DNA of 64,000 nt from Corythucha ciliata (lineage: Eukaryota; Arthropoda; Insecta; Hemiptera; Tingidae), in NCBI GenBank assembly GCA_038030265.1, contig CM075937.1, forward strand, positions 22,754,001 through 22,818,000, in the 5' to 3' direction. Each line of letters starts with the position of its first letter. Within the stretch, counting starts at the first letter, position 1. Below, piece by piece: positions 1 through 9,317 of this stretch. Below the pieces are notes generated by a model. It was not told the DNA's origin and made no database searches. It saw nothing but the letters and a program-made list of their open reading frames with translations. Made by a program: the position numbers and the translations under genes.

Positions 1-2395
1 CGGCAAAGAAGAAATACCGAAACAAAAAACAAAACAAAAAACTGTTTTTCACAGCTGGCAGACGAAGAGTGGCTTACACCCAGCCTGCTAGTTTGATGGT
101 AATGACGTAAAAAAGTATGCTTAAAAAATAGCTTGTTCAAACAAATTTAATATGCGGGGGGAAACACTCTTCTGAGGAAAGAGAACAAAAGACGAATTAA
201 TGTATTCAAATAAATAATTATGAACAATATTATGATTATATAAAGATTTTTATTTGAAGAAAGCGAAGGAAATGTATTGTTGAAGCGCACAACAAGGAAA
301 ACTATCTTTTTTCTACTTTTTTTTTTCTTCTTTTTCATTTTGTTTTATATTCCCTTGTCATATGGTGCAAAAATCGTTCAATTTCGTTATAATTTTATGA
401 AGAATAAAGTCCAATATTCCCCTCTCATATCCATTCCATACCTTCCCAATTTTTTTCTGTTGGTTTGAGCTTTAATTACTTTATTTGATACCTTCATTCA
501 TTTTCTTCATTTCTGTTTCTTTTTTCTTTTTGTCCCCAAGACTCTTATGATGGGCACCGGCTAAAATAAAAAGTTATTAAAATACATCAAAGCACAGCCT
601 AGTCGCCGTTGAGTCAAACAAATGAGTAATTAAATCATATTGTTTAACAGCAGTTAGATTTATACAATTTAGAGTTGAGTTCTCAATGTTTTTCAAGGGT
701 GAATGAAAGGAGTAGGGGGGGGGGGGATTTATCCTTTTTTTGAGCCTTGATAGTAAAGTTAACTAACATTCTGTTTTATTTTGACAAGTGAGTTATATAT
801 ATGTGTAAATTTCTCGTATTTATCAAAAAATATGTGTACATTAGATCAATATATAAGTTACTTGAGAATTTTTAAAGGCTTGAAAGAAGGGATTTTTGGA
901 CTTGTTTTGTTGTTTAATTTTCAAGGTACCAGCGTGTAGGGGCGAGATTCACAGGTGATATGTCTTAAAAATAATAATAAACAATATATACATAACAGAA
1001 GAAGTGTAGAGAATAAAAAGGCGAGGGAATAGCGTTTTAGCTTTTAGAAATCATAAATGTAGAGTTTAACTATAATGACATTATACATAAAAACCACACA
1101 CACACACTTACACACCACACCAACACAAATAAAGATGGAAAACATAGATATAGGAAAACGGCAATTAATTTACGTGTAAGTCATTAATTTAAATGATTGC
1201 AAAATGCGATCATTCATACATTAAGTATGGCGAGTCAATTTCTTTTTGTGTAAATAACTTTAGTTTTTTAACTAGTTCGTTGAGGGGGGGCGGGAGGGCT
1301 TTTTTTAAAAAGAATGAAAAGAGTTGGACATTTACGGGCGTCAAATAAGGCCAAACAGACAAAAATCGCCGAGTGATCCTTGAATACATAACTTTTTATT
1401 TTCAAATTATTTAATTTATTTAAAACCAAAAGCATAAAAAAGCATATTATTGTTATTACGTACAAATATAAAAAATTATAGGTGGACAGTAAATAAATGT
1501 AGACGAAAACAAGCACTTAAATATAGAAAAACAATTTGCACGAAATACAAGTGAGAACCCCCCTTTAAATAAAATATTTTAAAAAAGTCTGTGTCGAACG
1601 AACCCCAATCCCTTAAAAAACAAAATCCTGTTGTTTAGATTTTAACTGTCGAAAAGTCGGATGTTTTCTCCGTTTTTTAATGTGTTTCTGTTAAAAAAGA
1701 AAGACGCAGAATATTATGTTTTAAATGGTTAAAAAAAACTCAAGAAATGGATATTGTTGTGAAACGAAAAAAAAAAAAAGAATTTATATATATAATATAA
1801 ATATTTAGAAATGTGTAATGTGTGTTAAATCTCTGGTAAAAACAAATTGTTATAAAAAACGAAAGGCTTTAAACATTTAAGAAAAAGAGCCCCCAAAAAA
1901 ACACTTGTATGTATAGTATAATATAAACACGAAATATGTTTTATACAAGGCTTTGACAGAAGTGTAATTTTTAAGGAATAAACAATTTGAAAAAAAAAAA
2001 AAGTGAAAAAGACACACAAACATGTTAAAAAATATATATTTGGCAAAAGCCATAAACAAATTGTACTTTGAGTTTAAGAAGAACAAAAATAATGTGTATA
2101 TAATAAAATGGAAAAAAAAGGTTTATTTCTATTTGAAGTACCCAGTCCCACTGTGGGTGGAAGATAATTGGTGGTGGGGCGAAGCAAGGGACTTGCACCC
2201 CCCCCCTCCAACCACCATTCACTCATGGGATCGGAATGCCTACATGAAGAAACGGAGTAGAACACTGACGGAGACAGCAAAGGTAAGAGAGTTTGTTTCG
2301 TAATTTTATTCATCACATTATCCGCGGGAATGTCTCAGAAGAGGACGGAATTGGGAGCAATAGGGGAGGGGAGAATGTGGGTGCCTGGCGGGAGG
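1..2395. other. AT-rich spacer without a recognisable gene
   Basis: The stretch is AT-rich with homopolymer runs, including a G run near 717-726 and another near 1285, and a short CA tract near 1096-1106. Open frames here are short, low in complexity and match no family I know. Around 2160-2225 there is a C/G-rich patch with a C run that resembles the debris of old repeats. Confidence 0.6.
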
Positions 2396-2670
2396 GGTCA
2401 TTTTTGTGGGCTTGGGTCTTTCAAAAAACAATTTCACGGGTTTGACTTATTGAAAAAGCCAATTCCGTCAGAGTGGCCCTTACAAAAGACTTTTTTACGG
2501 TTACAAGACTTTTTCTGAAAATTGCTTTCGTGGGGTTGACTGCTTCGTGGGCTTCTATAAAAACTCGCTCGTTCAAAATTCAAATTGAAGGTTTGGCTCT
2601 TTACAAGACAATTTCGTGTTTTAGCTCTCTCTAAAAATGAAGTTCAAAGGGTTTGGCATTCGATCAGACG
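2396..2670 (+). repeat. Degenerate ~30-bp minisatellite, type III
   Basis: Imperfect units of about 30 bp follow each other. Each has a core like CAATTTCACGGGTTTGGC followed by TCTTTCAAAAA. The same unit type recurs at 34.49-34.74 kb and 45.53-46.36 kb, and in reverse orientation at 52.06-52.96 kb. The units are too diverged to align exactly by eye. Confidence 0.6.
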
Positions 2671-2819
2671 AACCACTGATCAGGTTCTTCCCATTAATTT
2701 GAATTTTTTGACCTCTTAAGCCCGTTTTCAGGGAGTGCACGAATTTTCCCACGGACTGCGCTCAGTCAATCGACGGCAGTAGGTCCTCGACCAATTTCGG
2801 GAGACTTCTCTAGGGCCCA

Positions 2820-4622
2820 GTGAATCCAACAATCATGGCTCTGAGGCATAGGTGGATTAGAGCAGAGTTAGGGGGAGAAACGGTAGAAAGGAGGGCAAAG
2901 AGAGGAACTCCGCAGGGGTCTAGCCTCTCGCCCCTCTTATGGATAATAGTGGTAGATGAACTAATTAGATTAATGGAGGAAAATGGCTTCTATATGCAGT
3001 TTTTTGCGGATGATGGAGCCATCGTGGTTAGAGGAAAGGTATTGTCGACACTTTTTGAACTTATGAGGCAGGCGATTAGTATAGTGGAGGAATGGTGCGA
3101 GCCAAGAGGGTTAACCATTAACCCGAGCAAGGTGAAGCTGTGTCTGTTCACACTCAAGAGGAACAGGCAGGGGCTTCAGACTCTACAGATTAGGGGCAAG
3201 GAGGTGGAGTTAACAACGGAAGTTAAGTATTTAGGGGTGTGGCTAGATCATCGACTGAGCTGGGAAAAGCACATAAGGGAAACTTATCAGAAGGCGATGG
3301 GCACCTTTTGTCAGGTTAGAAGGGTAGTGGGGAAAACATGGGGCCTGAACCCCAAAATGACCCTATGGTTGTACACGGGGATTATCCGACCAAGGATCCT
3401 CTACGGGGCCATGGTTTGGTGGAGGGCGGCGAACAAAAAGGGAAACGCAGCTAAATTAGACAGAGTGCAAAGGCTGGCCTGTCTGGCGACCCTAGGGGCG
3501 TTCAGAACGACACCAACAAGACCGATGGAGGTAATGCTAGGACTAAAACCCTTAAGCCTTGAACTGCAGGCACGGGCTATGGAAACGGCATACAGATTGG
3601 ACTGCATGTCAGGGGAGGTAGGAAACGGGGGGATACGAGAACACATGCGCAGAGTGGCACCGTCCACGGGCATGAGATCGGATCAAAGGGTTAAACAAGG
3701 AAACTTTGTAAAGACGATCGTGGTCAAACTATCCCGGGAAGCCGGGCAAGGGGGTGATACAGAAGAGATTAAGTGTTTTACGGACGGTTCAAAAATTGGA
3801 ACCGGGAAAGGGAAGGCTGGGTCAGGCATATACATCCCCGGAATGGGGGTGGAAGAGAGCCTGACGTTTGGGAAATACGCGACGGTGTTCCAGGCGGAGG
3901 TTGCGGCCATAGAGGCTTGTGCAATCGAACTGAGACGGAAAGGCGTGACAAATAAGCGAATAACGATATACTCGGACAGCCGAGCCGCCCTCGGGGCCAT
4001 TTCCAGGCCGGTGGTCAAGTCGGGGGCGGTGGGGAACTGTAGAGCCAGTATATCGGCACTGCTGACGGAGGGTAACACGGTTACATTAGGGTGGGTACCA
4101 GGTCATGCTGGCATCCCGGGGAATGAGAAAGCAGACAAGCTGGCTAAGACGGGGGCCATGACAGAATATGTCGGCCCAGAACCGGCGGTGGGGATAGCAA
4201 GGGAAGTAGGACTCAGTGAAATTCGGGGTTGGGCGAAAGCGGAAGCCCAGGCACGATGGGAAGCAGAAGATCACTGCAGACAAGCGAAAGAGGGCATTAA
4301 AAGGTATGATGCCAACACGACAAAGTGGCTGGTAGGGTTAGGGAGGAAGCAAACTAGAAAGATAGTAGGAATATTTACAGGGCACTTTGCAGTTCAGAGA
4401 CACTTGCACATGATGGGGCTAATAGGGGACCCTACATGTGAGAGGTGTGGAGTGGAGGAGGAGACAACGGGTCATTTAGAGAGAGAGTGTGAGGGGTTTG
4501 CGGCAGCGAGGTTTGCTATATTTGGGAGGGACAGGTTGACCGACCTAGAATTTTCCAGGGCTCAAGGGGTCCGAGTACTGGATTTTCTGGGGAGGGTGAG
4601 GAGATTTGAGGAGCCGTGCTAG
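2820..4622 (+). CDS. Partial LINE ORF2: RT C-terminal part, RNase H, CCHC motif
   Basis: The open frame is 600 codons. The first codon is GTG and the first ATG is at 2835, but the true protein began upstream of the truncation, so neither is a real start. RT motifs are GTPQGSSLSPLLW (about residue 29) and FADD (about 62), the catalytic YXDD-type box with F. A thumb region and the stretch LYGAMVWW follow. RNase H shows TDGSK (about 320), FQAEVAAIE, YSDSRAALG and PGHAGIPGNEKADKLAK (about 425), so the catalytic D, E, D and D are all present. Near residue 540, CERC followed by H and C forms a C-terminal zinc motif common in this group. The N-terminal endonuclease, RT fingers and ORF1 are missing. 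No internal stop is present, so decay is slight. Confidence 0.85.
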   Translation: MNPTIMALRHRWIRAELGGETVERRAKRGTPQGSSLSPLLWIIVVDELIRLMEENGFYMQFFADDGAIVVRGKVLSTLFELMRQAISIVEEWCEPRGLTINPSKVKLCLFTLKRNRQGLQTLQIRGKEVELTTEVKYLGVWLDHRLSWEKHIRETYQKAMGTFCQVRRVVGKTWGLNPKMTLWLYTGIIRPRILYGAMVWWRAANKKGNAAKLDRVQRLACLATLGAFRTTPTRPMEVMLGLKPLSLELQARAMETAYRLDCMSGEVGNGGIREHMRRVAPSTGMRSDQRVKQGNFVKTIVVKLSREAGQGGDTEEIKCFTDGSKIGTGKGKAGSGIYIPGMGVEESLTFGKYATVFQAEVAAIEACAIELRRKGVTNKRITIYSDSRAALGAISRPVVKSGAVGNCRASISALLTEGNTVTLGWVPGHAGIPGNEKADKLAKTGAMTEYVGPEPAVGIAREVGLSEIRGWAKAEAQARWEAEDHCRQAKEGIKRYDANTTKWLVGLGRKQTRKIVGIFTGHFAVQRHLHMMGLIGDPTCERCGVEEETTGHLERECEGFAAARFAIFGRDRLTDLEFSRAQGVRVLDFLGRVRRFEEPC

Positions 4623-4713
4623 CCCCTCCGAGTCCGGGACCCGTTGGGTATGACGTAGGGGCCCAATTGGTGGCCTTGGCGTCGCCGGGCTCGGCTTGGG
4701 CCGGGACGGCACC

Positions 4714-4754
<41 letters not shown>
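2820..4754 (+). mobile_element. 5'-truncated non-LTR retrotransposon (LINE) with poly(A) tail
   Basis: One open frame encodes the C-terminal half of a reverse transcriptase, an RNase H and a terminal zinc motif. It is followed by a ~90-nt GC-rich 3' UTR and 41 A residues (4714-4754). An in-frame stop at 2811-2813 and the start of homology inside the RT domain show 5' truncation, the usual outcome of incomplete target-primed reverse transcription. I could not find a target-site duplication. It differs from the neighbouring - strand array in orientation, in pure poly(A) tail, in lacking the terminal stem-loop and in its purine-rich, GC-richer coding strand. The RNase H and the RT C-terminal style suggest an I, LOA or R1-like lineage; the clade is not settled. 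Confidence 0.85.
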
Positions 4755-4757
<3 letters not shown>

Positions 4758-5002
4758 CATGAAACGCTCAGTTGTGGTTCTTCAAGGGGCCCTGACGGCC
4801 AATCTGTTTCGTTTAGCCTGGAACCGTTGGCATCTCTCGGCTGAAAGTGGTCCAAGGGACTCATCAACGACATCGGGCTCAATTGAGAAAATTGTCCTAA
4901 AATCTGAGAAGGTGACCACCAGACGCAGATTCAGAATTTGCTCAAGAATGGGGCATGAGAAATTATGTGGTTCACTGTACTAATTATATATATATATGGA
5001 GC
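4755..5002. other. Spacer between the + strand LINE and the - strand array
   Basis: About 250 bp lies between the poly(A) of the + strand LINE and the 3' end of element Z, ending in a short TA repeat (4984-4996). No gene is seen. Confidence 0.5.
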
Positions 5003-5080
5003 AGGGAGGTGGGAATGCATTTACGCACAGAGTGCCGGACTCCTGCCAAATGGCAGACTACCGGCTAAAACCACCCCCCC
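5003..5080 (-). repeat. 3' terminal module shared by elements Z and C
   Basis: The module lies beyond the stem-loop, separated by a C/G homopolymer. On + it includes GGGAATGCATTTACGCAC, GTGCCGGACTCCTGCC and AGACTACCGGCTAAAACC. The same order occurs at 14610-14676 next to element C's stem-loop. A, B and D lack it. It may be an extra 3' UTR segment of one subfamily, or a short companion repeat. Confidence 0.7.
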
Positions 5081-5084
5081 CCCC

Positions 5085-5109
5085 TTTCGACTACTGAGGT
5101 CATTAGCCC
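5085..5109 (-). other. Terminal stem-loop relic of element Z
   Basis: The inner stem GAC/GTC and the conserved ATTAGCCC arm survive. The partner arm expected to read GGGC has become CTTT, so the outer stem is lost. It is aligned with the intact hairpins of A, B, C and D. Confidence 0.6.
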
Positions 5110-5232
5110 TCCTATTGTTTTTTTTTCTCAAAAGGATTGTAAAGATTGCAACTGAATACTAGTATGATTGGGTATTATGTAGTAATTGTTTGAAAGTAGT
5201 AGGAAATACGGAGGTACAATTTTTATTTCATG

Positions 5233-6472
5233 TTACATTTGGTGATAAAGGTTAATTTTTTGAAGGAAGTTTAGAATGTTGGGCAAGAGTTTATCGGAGG
5301 CTAGGAGTGAAGTCAGATCTAAATCTGATGGGATTTCGCTTGTTCGCCTTTCAGCTACGTATTGTGGACAGTTGATGAGTATGTGCTCTACGGTAAGCTC
5401 TATGTTGCAGGTCTGGCTTTGTCGCCCTTGTATGGTGAAGTGGTGGCTTTTTGTTAACCTGGTGGGGCCCGTGCGGAAGCGGAGAATAACTATAGCATCC
5501 CTTCGTGTATCTGTGCAGGGTGGTGTACATTTTTTAGGGGCAGGTATTATGGTTCGGAGCTGAGTGGGGCTCCTTCCCCACTGGCGACTCCATTCCTCCC
5601 AGATTGCTTGCCTAATACGGGCTTTTTCATCTTCAATTCTCGCGGGGAGCAGGCTGTTGTAGGGCAGTGATTCAGCTGCTATCTTGGCCAGTGTATCTAC
5701 TTGGGTATTCCCCGATATACCAACATGGCTGGGTATCCAGAGGAAAGCAGTTTCTTTGTTTGCGTTGAAGAGTTGGCATAGTTTCTGGTGTATGGCAACT
5801 ATGGCAGGATCACGGGTAAATTTATTTGATAATGCTTCTAAGATGCTGTGGGAGTCGACTAAGATGAGGTATTGCGAGGAGTTGTGAGTAATGCAGAAGT
5901 TCAGGGCAAGAGAAATTCCGTAGAGTTCAGCCGACTAAATTGAGAAATTTGGGGGTAAGGGACATATAAAGCTAGTGCTTGGAGGTGAGTGTTAGGCACA
6001 CCCAACCCCAGTGGTCGTTTTGGAGCCATCGGTATAGATTTGCGTGTACCCTGAGTATTTCGATATAATTTCATTGAAGTAGTTTCTGTATATTTCTGGT
6101 GTTGTTTCTTTGAATATTTTGAAAGGGACAAGTCAAAGGTGAATTGAGGGTATTGCCAGGGAAAGTTATCAATGGTTCGGGAAGGTAACGTAGGGAGAAG
6201 AGCGGTGTTCAACTGGTCTAATGTTTCCTTCACCCGGATAGGGAGGGGTCTGGTTCGACTTGGTAGGTTGGAAAATTCGCCAAGACTGGTTGTGTTGAAC
6301 AAGGGTGTGTGAAAGAAATGATCAGCTTTAGATTGAAGTGAGATCGCATAATTTAGACAGATTTGCTTAAAACGGAGATTTAGTGGTAAAGAGTTTGATA
6401 GGACATACAGGTTATCACAGGAGGTAGTCCGGTATGCCCCGAGGGCAATACGGAGACCCTCCTGATACGTCC
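5233..6472 (-). pseudogene. Z ORF2 remnant: RT thumb, RNase H and C-terminal domain
   Basis: Homology to elements A and B begins at TYQEGLRIALGAYRTT, which corresponds to YYNGLRLATGAFRTS in A. The first frame runs to near 6085, where a single-base shift is needed to enter the frame with IYTDGSKTTTGVGCA. In that second frame there are two in-frame stops, TAA near 6003 and TAG near 5936. It then stays open with AELYGISLAL, LVDSHSILEAL, FLWIPSHVGISGN and QVDTLAKIAAESL to a natural TAA at 5233, ending NFLQKINLYHQM like its relatives. All four RNase H acidic positions are recognisable. The lesions mean it makes no full protein. No ATG opens the second frame. Confidence 0.8.
6463..6472. repeat. Target-site duplication of element A, 3' side
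   Basis: TGATACGTCC, identical to 9112-9121. Both copies are followed by TTT on +, so the true length could be up to 13 bp. Confidence 0.85.
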
Positions 6473-6500
6473 TTTTTTTTTTTTTTTTTTTTTTTTTTCG

Positions 6501-6528
6501 TGGCTTCGACATCTTAGGTCATTAGCCA
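6501..6528 (-). other. Terminal stem-loop of element A
   Basis: On + the outer arms are TGGC and GCCA, and the inner arms GAC and GTC. The hairpin is immediately followed by the poly(A) tail on the - strand. The outer pair differs from GGGC/GCCC in C and D at both partners. Confidence 0.7.
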
Positions 6529-6872
6529 TTTTCTAGTCCTTACAGTAAACCTTCGACTGCTTGAAACTCCTTCGCCGTCTATAGCCTGTATATCACCTTT
6601 TTATATTTTGTGTAATCTTATTTTCCAGCCAGTTTCGCTTTGGCGAACAATTAATATAAATACATCACAGGCGTTTACATACTATATCACAGTCATGGTT
6701 AAGTAGAAGGTAACATTATTTCTATTCATTTAAAGATCTCTTTATTTCCGGGTTCAACCCATCAGGGGCAGTATGAAACATACCTCCAATGATGAGCAAT
6801 AAGACTAGCAGAATTTGACTAGATGGTTAGATCAGTAGTTTTTTATCACAGTAATTCAGTATTAAAACATTC

Positions 6873-9104
6873 CTAAATTTCTTTGAAAAGTCCTATATCT
6901 TTTAGAAATTCCAAAATTGTCGATGCGTTCTTTGCATTTAGCACTTCTTTCAGATTTATCGAAACACCATACTGCATGCGTTTATCCGAATGAGAAGGGC
7001 ACTGCAATAATACGTGCGGAACTGTAAGAATGCCTTCACGGCATGCATTGCAAATTGGTCTTCTGGATCCCAACAGATGATGCGAGTGTGTGAGACGGGT
7101 ATGGCCAATGCACAACCTTGTGAATACCACACTATCCCTTCTAGGTAATCGCATATTGTCTAAAAAGTCATTGTATCTCACATCTGGGTAGATATCACTT
7201 AGCTGTGTTGAACTCTGCTCCCATTTTTCTTGCCAGACTTTCCACATTTCCGTGCTAAGCCGGCGCTTTTCATCCTGCAGGGTGGTTGGTATTGGCTCCA
7301 CACATCTCATGCATGCCGCTTCCTTGGCAAGTGCGTCCGCCTGCTCATTTCCCGGGATTCCGACGTGGCTCGGAATCCACAAGAAGCAAACACTTACCCC
7401 CATCCGCTTCAACCGTAGCAGTTTTCCATGTACTGTTTGAGATATAGCATCTTTACTGAATTTATTCTGAAGAAGCCGAACAGCACTCATTGAGTCCGTG
7501 ATAAATACAACTTCTTCATTACTTCTTATTATACCAAATAATAAGGCATCAATTGCAAAAATTATGGCATAGAGCTCAGCAGTCAGGATTGATGAATACG
7601 CTGGAAGACTCTTCGCAAAACGCGCCGCTCCAGGATTGTAAAAAGCACATCCAACACCATTCTGAGTCTTCGATCCATCCGTGTAGATCTGCGTGCATTC
7701 ACGATACCTACTCAAACGTGAGTAGAAGTTCGCTCGTATGGCAGAAGAGGGAACAAAGTCTTTCGACAAGTCTGATAATGATAAATCCACCCGGATTTCT
7801 GGCTTCTGCCATGGGTAGGTGTCAAACATTCGATTCTCCTTCAGGACCGGCCTTGGACGAAATGAATTGGCCAGTTCTTGAGCACGTACAAATGATGGAC
7901 GCGTGCGGCTGGGAAGATATCGATATTCTTCTAAAGAAGCTTCCGAATTCAAAAAATGGTCAATCCTCGTACCAAGCCCGGCTGCGTAATTCAGGAAAAT
8001 TTGTTGCCTGCGCAGGCTGAGAGGGAGATGACCCGATACAACAAGCAGGGCATCACTTGGACTGGTTCGAAACGCTCCAGTCGCCAGGCGGAGACCATTG
8101 TAATAGACGCGGTCAAGTGGCAGAAGCCATGAGTGTCGTGCTGATCCATAAACCATTGAGCAATAATCTATTTTTGAGACAATCAGGGCATCAAATACAC
8201 GTAATAGAAGCTTTGTGTCGCCTCCCCAGCTGTGACTTGAAATGACACGAAGGAGGTTCAGGTCTCTTTGGCAGCGACCAGTCAAGTCCTGAATGTGCTC
8301 CTTCCACCTTAAAGTACTATCGAAAGTAATTCCAAGAAATTTGTGTTTCTCTTTTGACGGAATAACGGAATTTCCAAGCCTCAATTGTGGAGGATTGTGA
8401 GCTGTTCTTAATCTGCAGAAGTGAAGGGCCGTCGACTTCTCTTCAGAGAAAACCAGTCCTCTCTTTGCCGCCTCGGCCATCAAGCCATTAATACTCTCCT
8501 GCAGCAAGTCCCCAGCCGCCGAACAGTCCCTAGAGTGCTCCCGGAAAATCGCCAGGTCATCAGCATAGAGGCACCTGCTCACAGAGGGAGGCAAACTATC
8601 TGTCATACCATTGACAACAATGAGAAATACAGTGGCGCTAAGCACGGAACCTTGCGGCACACCAATTTCTGTTTTATGCAGTGACGAAAGAGCAGAATCA
8701 ACTCTTACGCGGAAATCCCGGCTCTCCAGAATGCTCTGTACCAGCAACGGCAGGTTCCCCTCGAGGCCCCAATCTTTCAATTGCCGGAGGACAAACGGTC
8801 GCCAAACTTTATCAAAGGCATTTTGTAGATCAAAAAACACGGCTGTAACGTGTTTCCTTCCTACAAATGCATCCTGAATCCTCTTCTCCAGAAACACGAG
8901 TAAGTCACTAGTTGACCGACCTGGTCTAAAACCCGCCTGAAATGGGTTCAATAGACCCTGGTACTCCAAAACAGTCACTAGCCTGAAATTTATCAATCTT
9001 TCATATACTTTTCCTAAACAGCTTGTGAGAGAGATTGGACGATAGCTTTTCACGTCTGCTTCAAGGTCACCTAAATTAGTAGTAAGATAAGTTTGCTTCA
9101 GCAT
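6873..9104 (-). CDS. Partial LINE ORF2: reverse transcriptase and RNase H, open frame
   Basis: The 743-codon frame has an ATG at 9104 but lacks the endonuclease, so this start is fortuitous. RT motifs in order: SYRPISLTSCLGK (about residue 19), QAGFRPGRSTSDLL, FFDLQNAFDKVWR, GVPQGSVLS, and LYADDLAIF (about 180), followed by FLGITFDSTLRWKEH. RNase H: IYTDGSKTQNGVGCAFYN (about 473), LTAELYAI, FITDSMSAV and IPSHVGIPGNEQADALAKEA (about 585); D, E, D and D are all present. A C-terminal HTRLTHSHHLLG segment and CNAC followed by H and C (about 680) form the usual terminal zinc motif. The frame is uninterrupted from RT start to stop. In this family RT and RNase H copy the element RNA at a nicked target and remove template RNA. 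Confidence 0.9.
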   Translation of the reverse strand: MLKQTYLTTNLGDLEADVKSYRPISLTSCLGKVYERLINFRLVTVLEYQGLLNPFQAGFRPGRSTSDLLVFLEKRIQDAFVGRKHVTAVFFDLQNAFDKVWRPFVLRQLKDWGLEGNLPLLVQSILESRDFRVRVDSALSSLHKTEIGVPQGSVLSATVFLIVVNGMTDSLPPSVSRCLYADDLAIFREHSRDCSAAGDLLQESINGLMAEAAKRGLVFSEEKSTALHFCRLRTAHNPPQLRLGNSVIPSKEKHKFLGITFDSTLRWKEHIQDLTGRCQRDLNLLRVISSHSWGGDTKLLLRVFDALIVSKIDYCSMVYGSARHSWLLPLDRVYYNGLRLATGAFRTSPSDALLVVSGHLPLSLRRQQIFLNYAAGLGTRIDHFLNSEASLEEYRYLPSRTRPSFVRAQELANSFRPRPVLKENRMFDTYPWQKPEIRVDLSLSDLSKDFVPSSAIRANFYSRLSRYRECTQIYTDGSKTQNGVGCAFYNPGAARFAKSLPAYSSILTAELYAIIFAIDALLFGIIRSNEEVVFITDSMSAVRLLQNKFSKDAISQTVHGKLLRLKRMGVSVCFLWIPSHVGIPGNEQADALAKEAACMRCVEPIPTTLQDEKRRLSTEMWKVWQEKWEQSSTQLSDIYPDVRYNDFLDNMRLPRRDSVVFTRLCIGHTRLTHSHHLLGSRRPICNACREGILTVPHVLLQCPSHSDKRMQYGVSINLKEVLNAKNASTILEFLKDIGLFKEI

Positions 9105-9111
9105 TAAAATT

Positions 9112-9121
9112 TGATACGTCC
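9112..9121. repeat. Target-site duplication of element A, 5' side
   Basis: TGATACGTCC, identical to 6463-6472. It lies directly against the (TAA)n tail of element B. Confidence 0.85.
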
Positions 9122-9135
9122 TTTATTATTATTAT

Positions 9136-9168
<33 letters not shown>

Positions 9169-9199
9169 GTGACTTCAGCTACCAAAGGTTATTCGTCAC
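9169..9199 (-). other. Terminal stem-loop of element B
   Basis: On + the outer arms are GTGAC and GTCAC, and the inner arms AGC and GTT. Position and spacing match the hairpins of A, C and D although the stem bases differ, which points to pairing rather than primary sequence being kept. Confidence 0.65.
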
Positions 9200-9317
9200 T
9201 TCTGCGGTTTTTCAGTTTTTCGGTGGTTTTGTGTTACATACAGGTTTGAGTATACAGTGGTGGAGGCTTATAGCCGTCTTGTTTCAATGATGAAGTGCGT
9301 TGTTGTTTGGTATGTAT

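Larger units (their letters stand above)
5003..6472 (-). mobile_element. Element Z: 5'-truncated I-clade-like LINE
   Basis: Reading on the - strand, the element starts abruptly in the RT thumb region at about 6472, runs through RNase H to a stop at 5233 and has a 3' UTR down to a relic of the terminal stem-loop (5085-5109). A G-run and a ~75-bp 3' module (5003-5080) follow. Element A was inserted at its upstream edge, because A's target duplication (6463-6472) is Z coding sequence. The tail beyond the module is a TA repeat, not TAA. Confidence 0.8.
6473..9111 (-). mobile_element. Element A: 5'-truncated I-clade-like LINE with target-site duplication
   Basis: On the - strand the element begins just before the RT domain (about 9111), encodes RT and RNase H to 6873, has a ~370-nt AT-rich 3' UTR with a terminal stem-loop (6501-6528), and ends in 26 A residues (T run 6473-6498). 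It is flanked by the direct repeat TGATACGTCC at 6463-6472 and 9112-9121. The pure poly(A) tail, exact duplication and open ORF make it probably the youngest insertion in the array. The sequence at both flanks belongs to the junction of B's tail with Z, so A entered an existing array. Confidence 0.9.
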
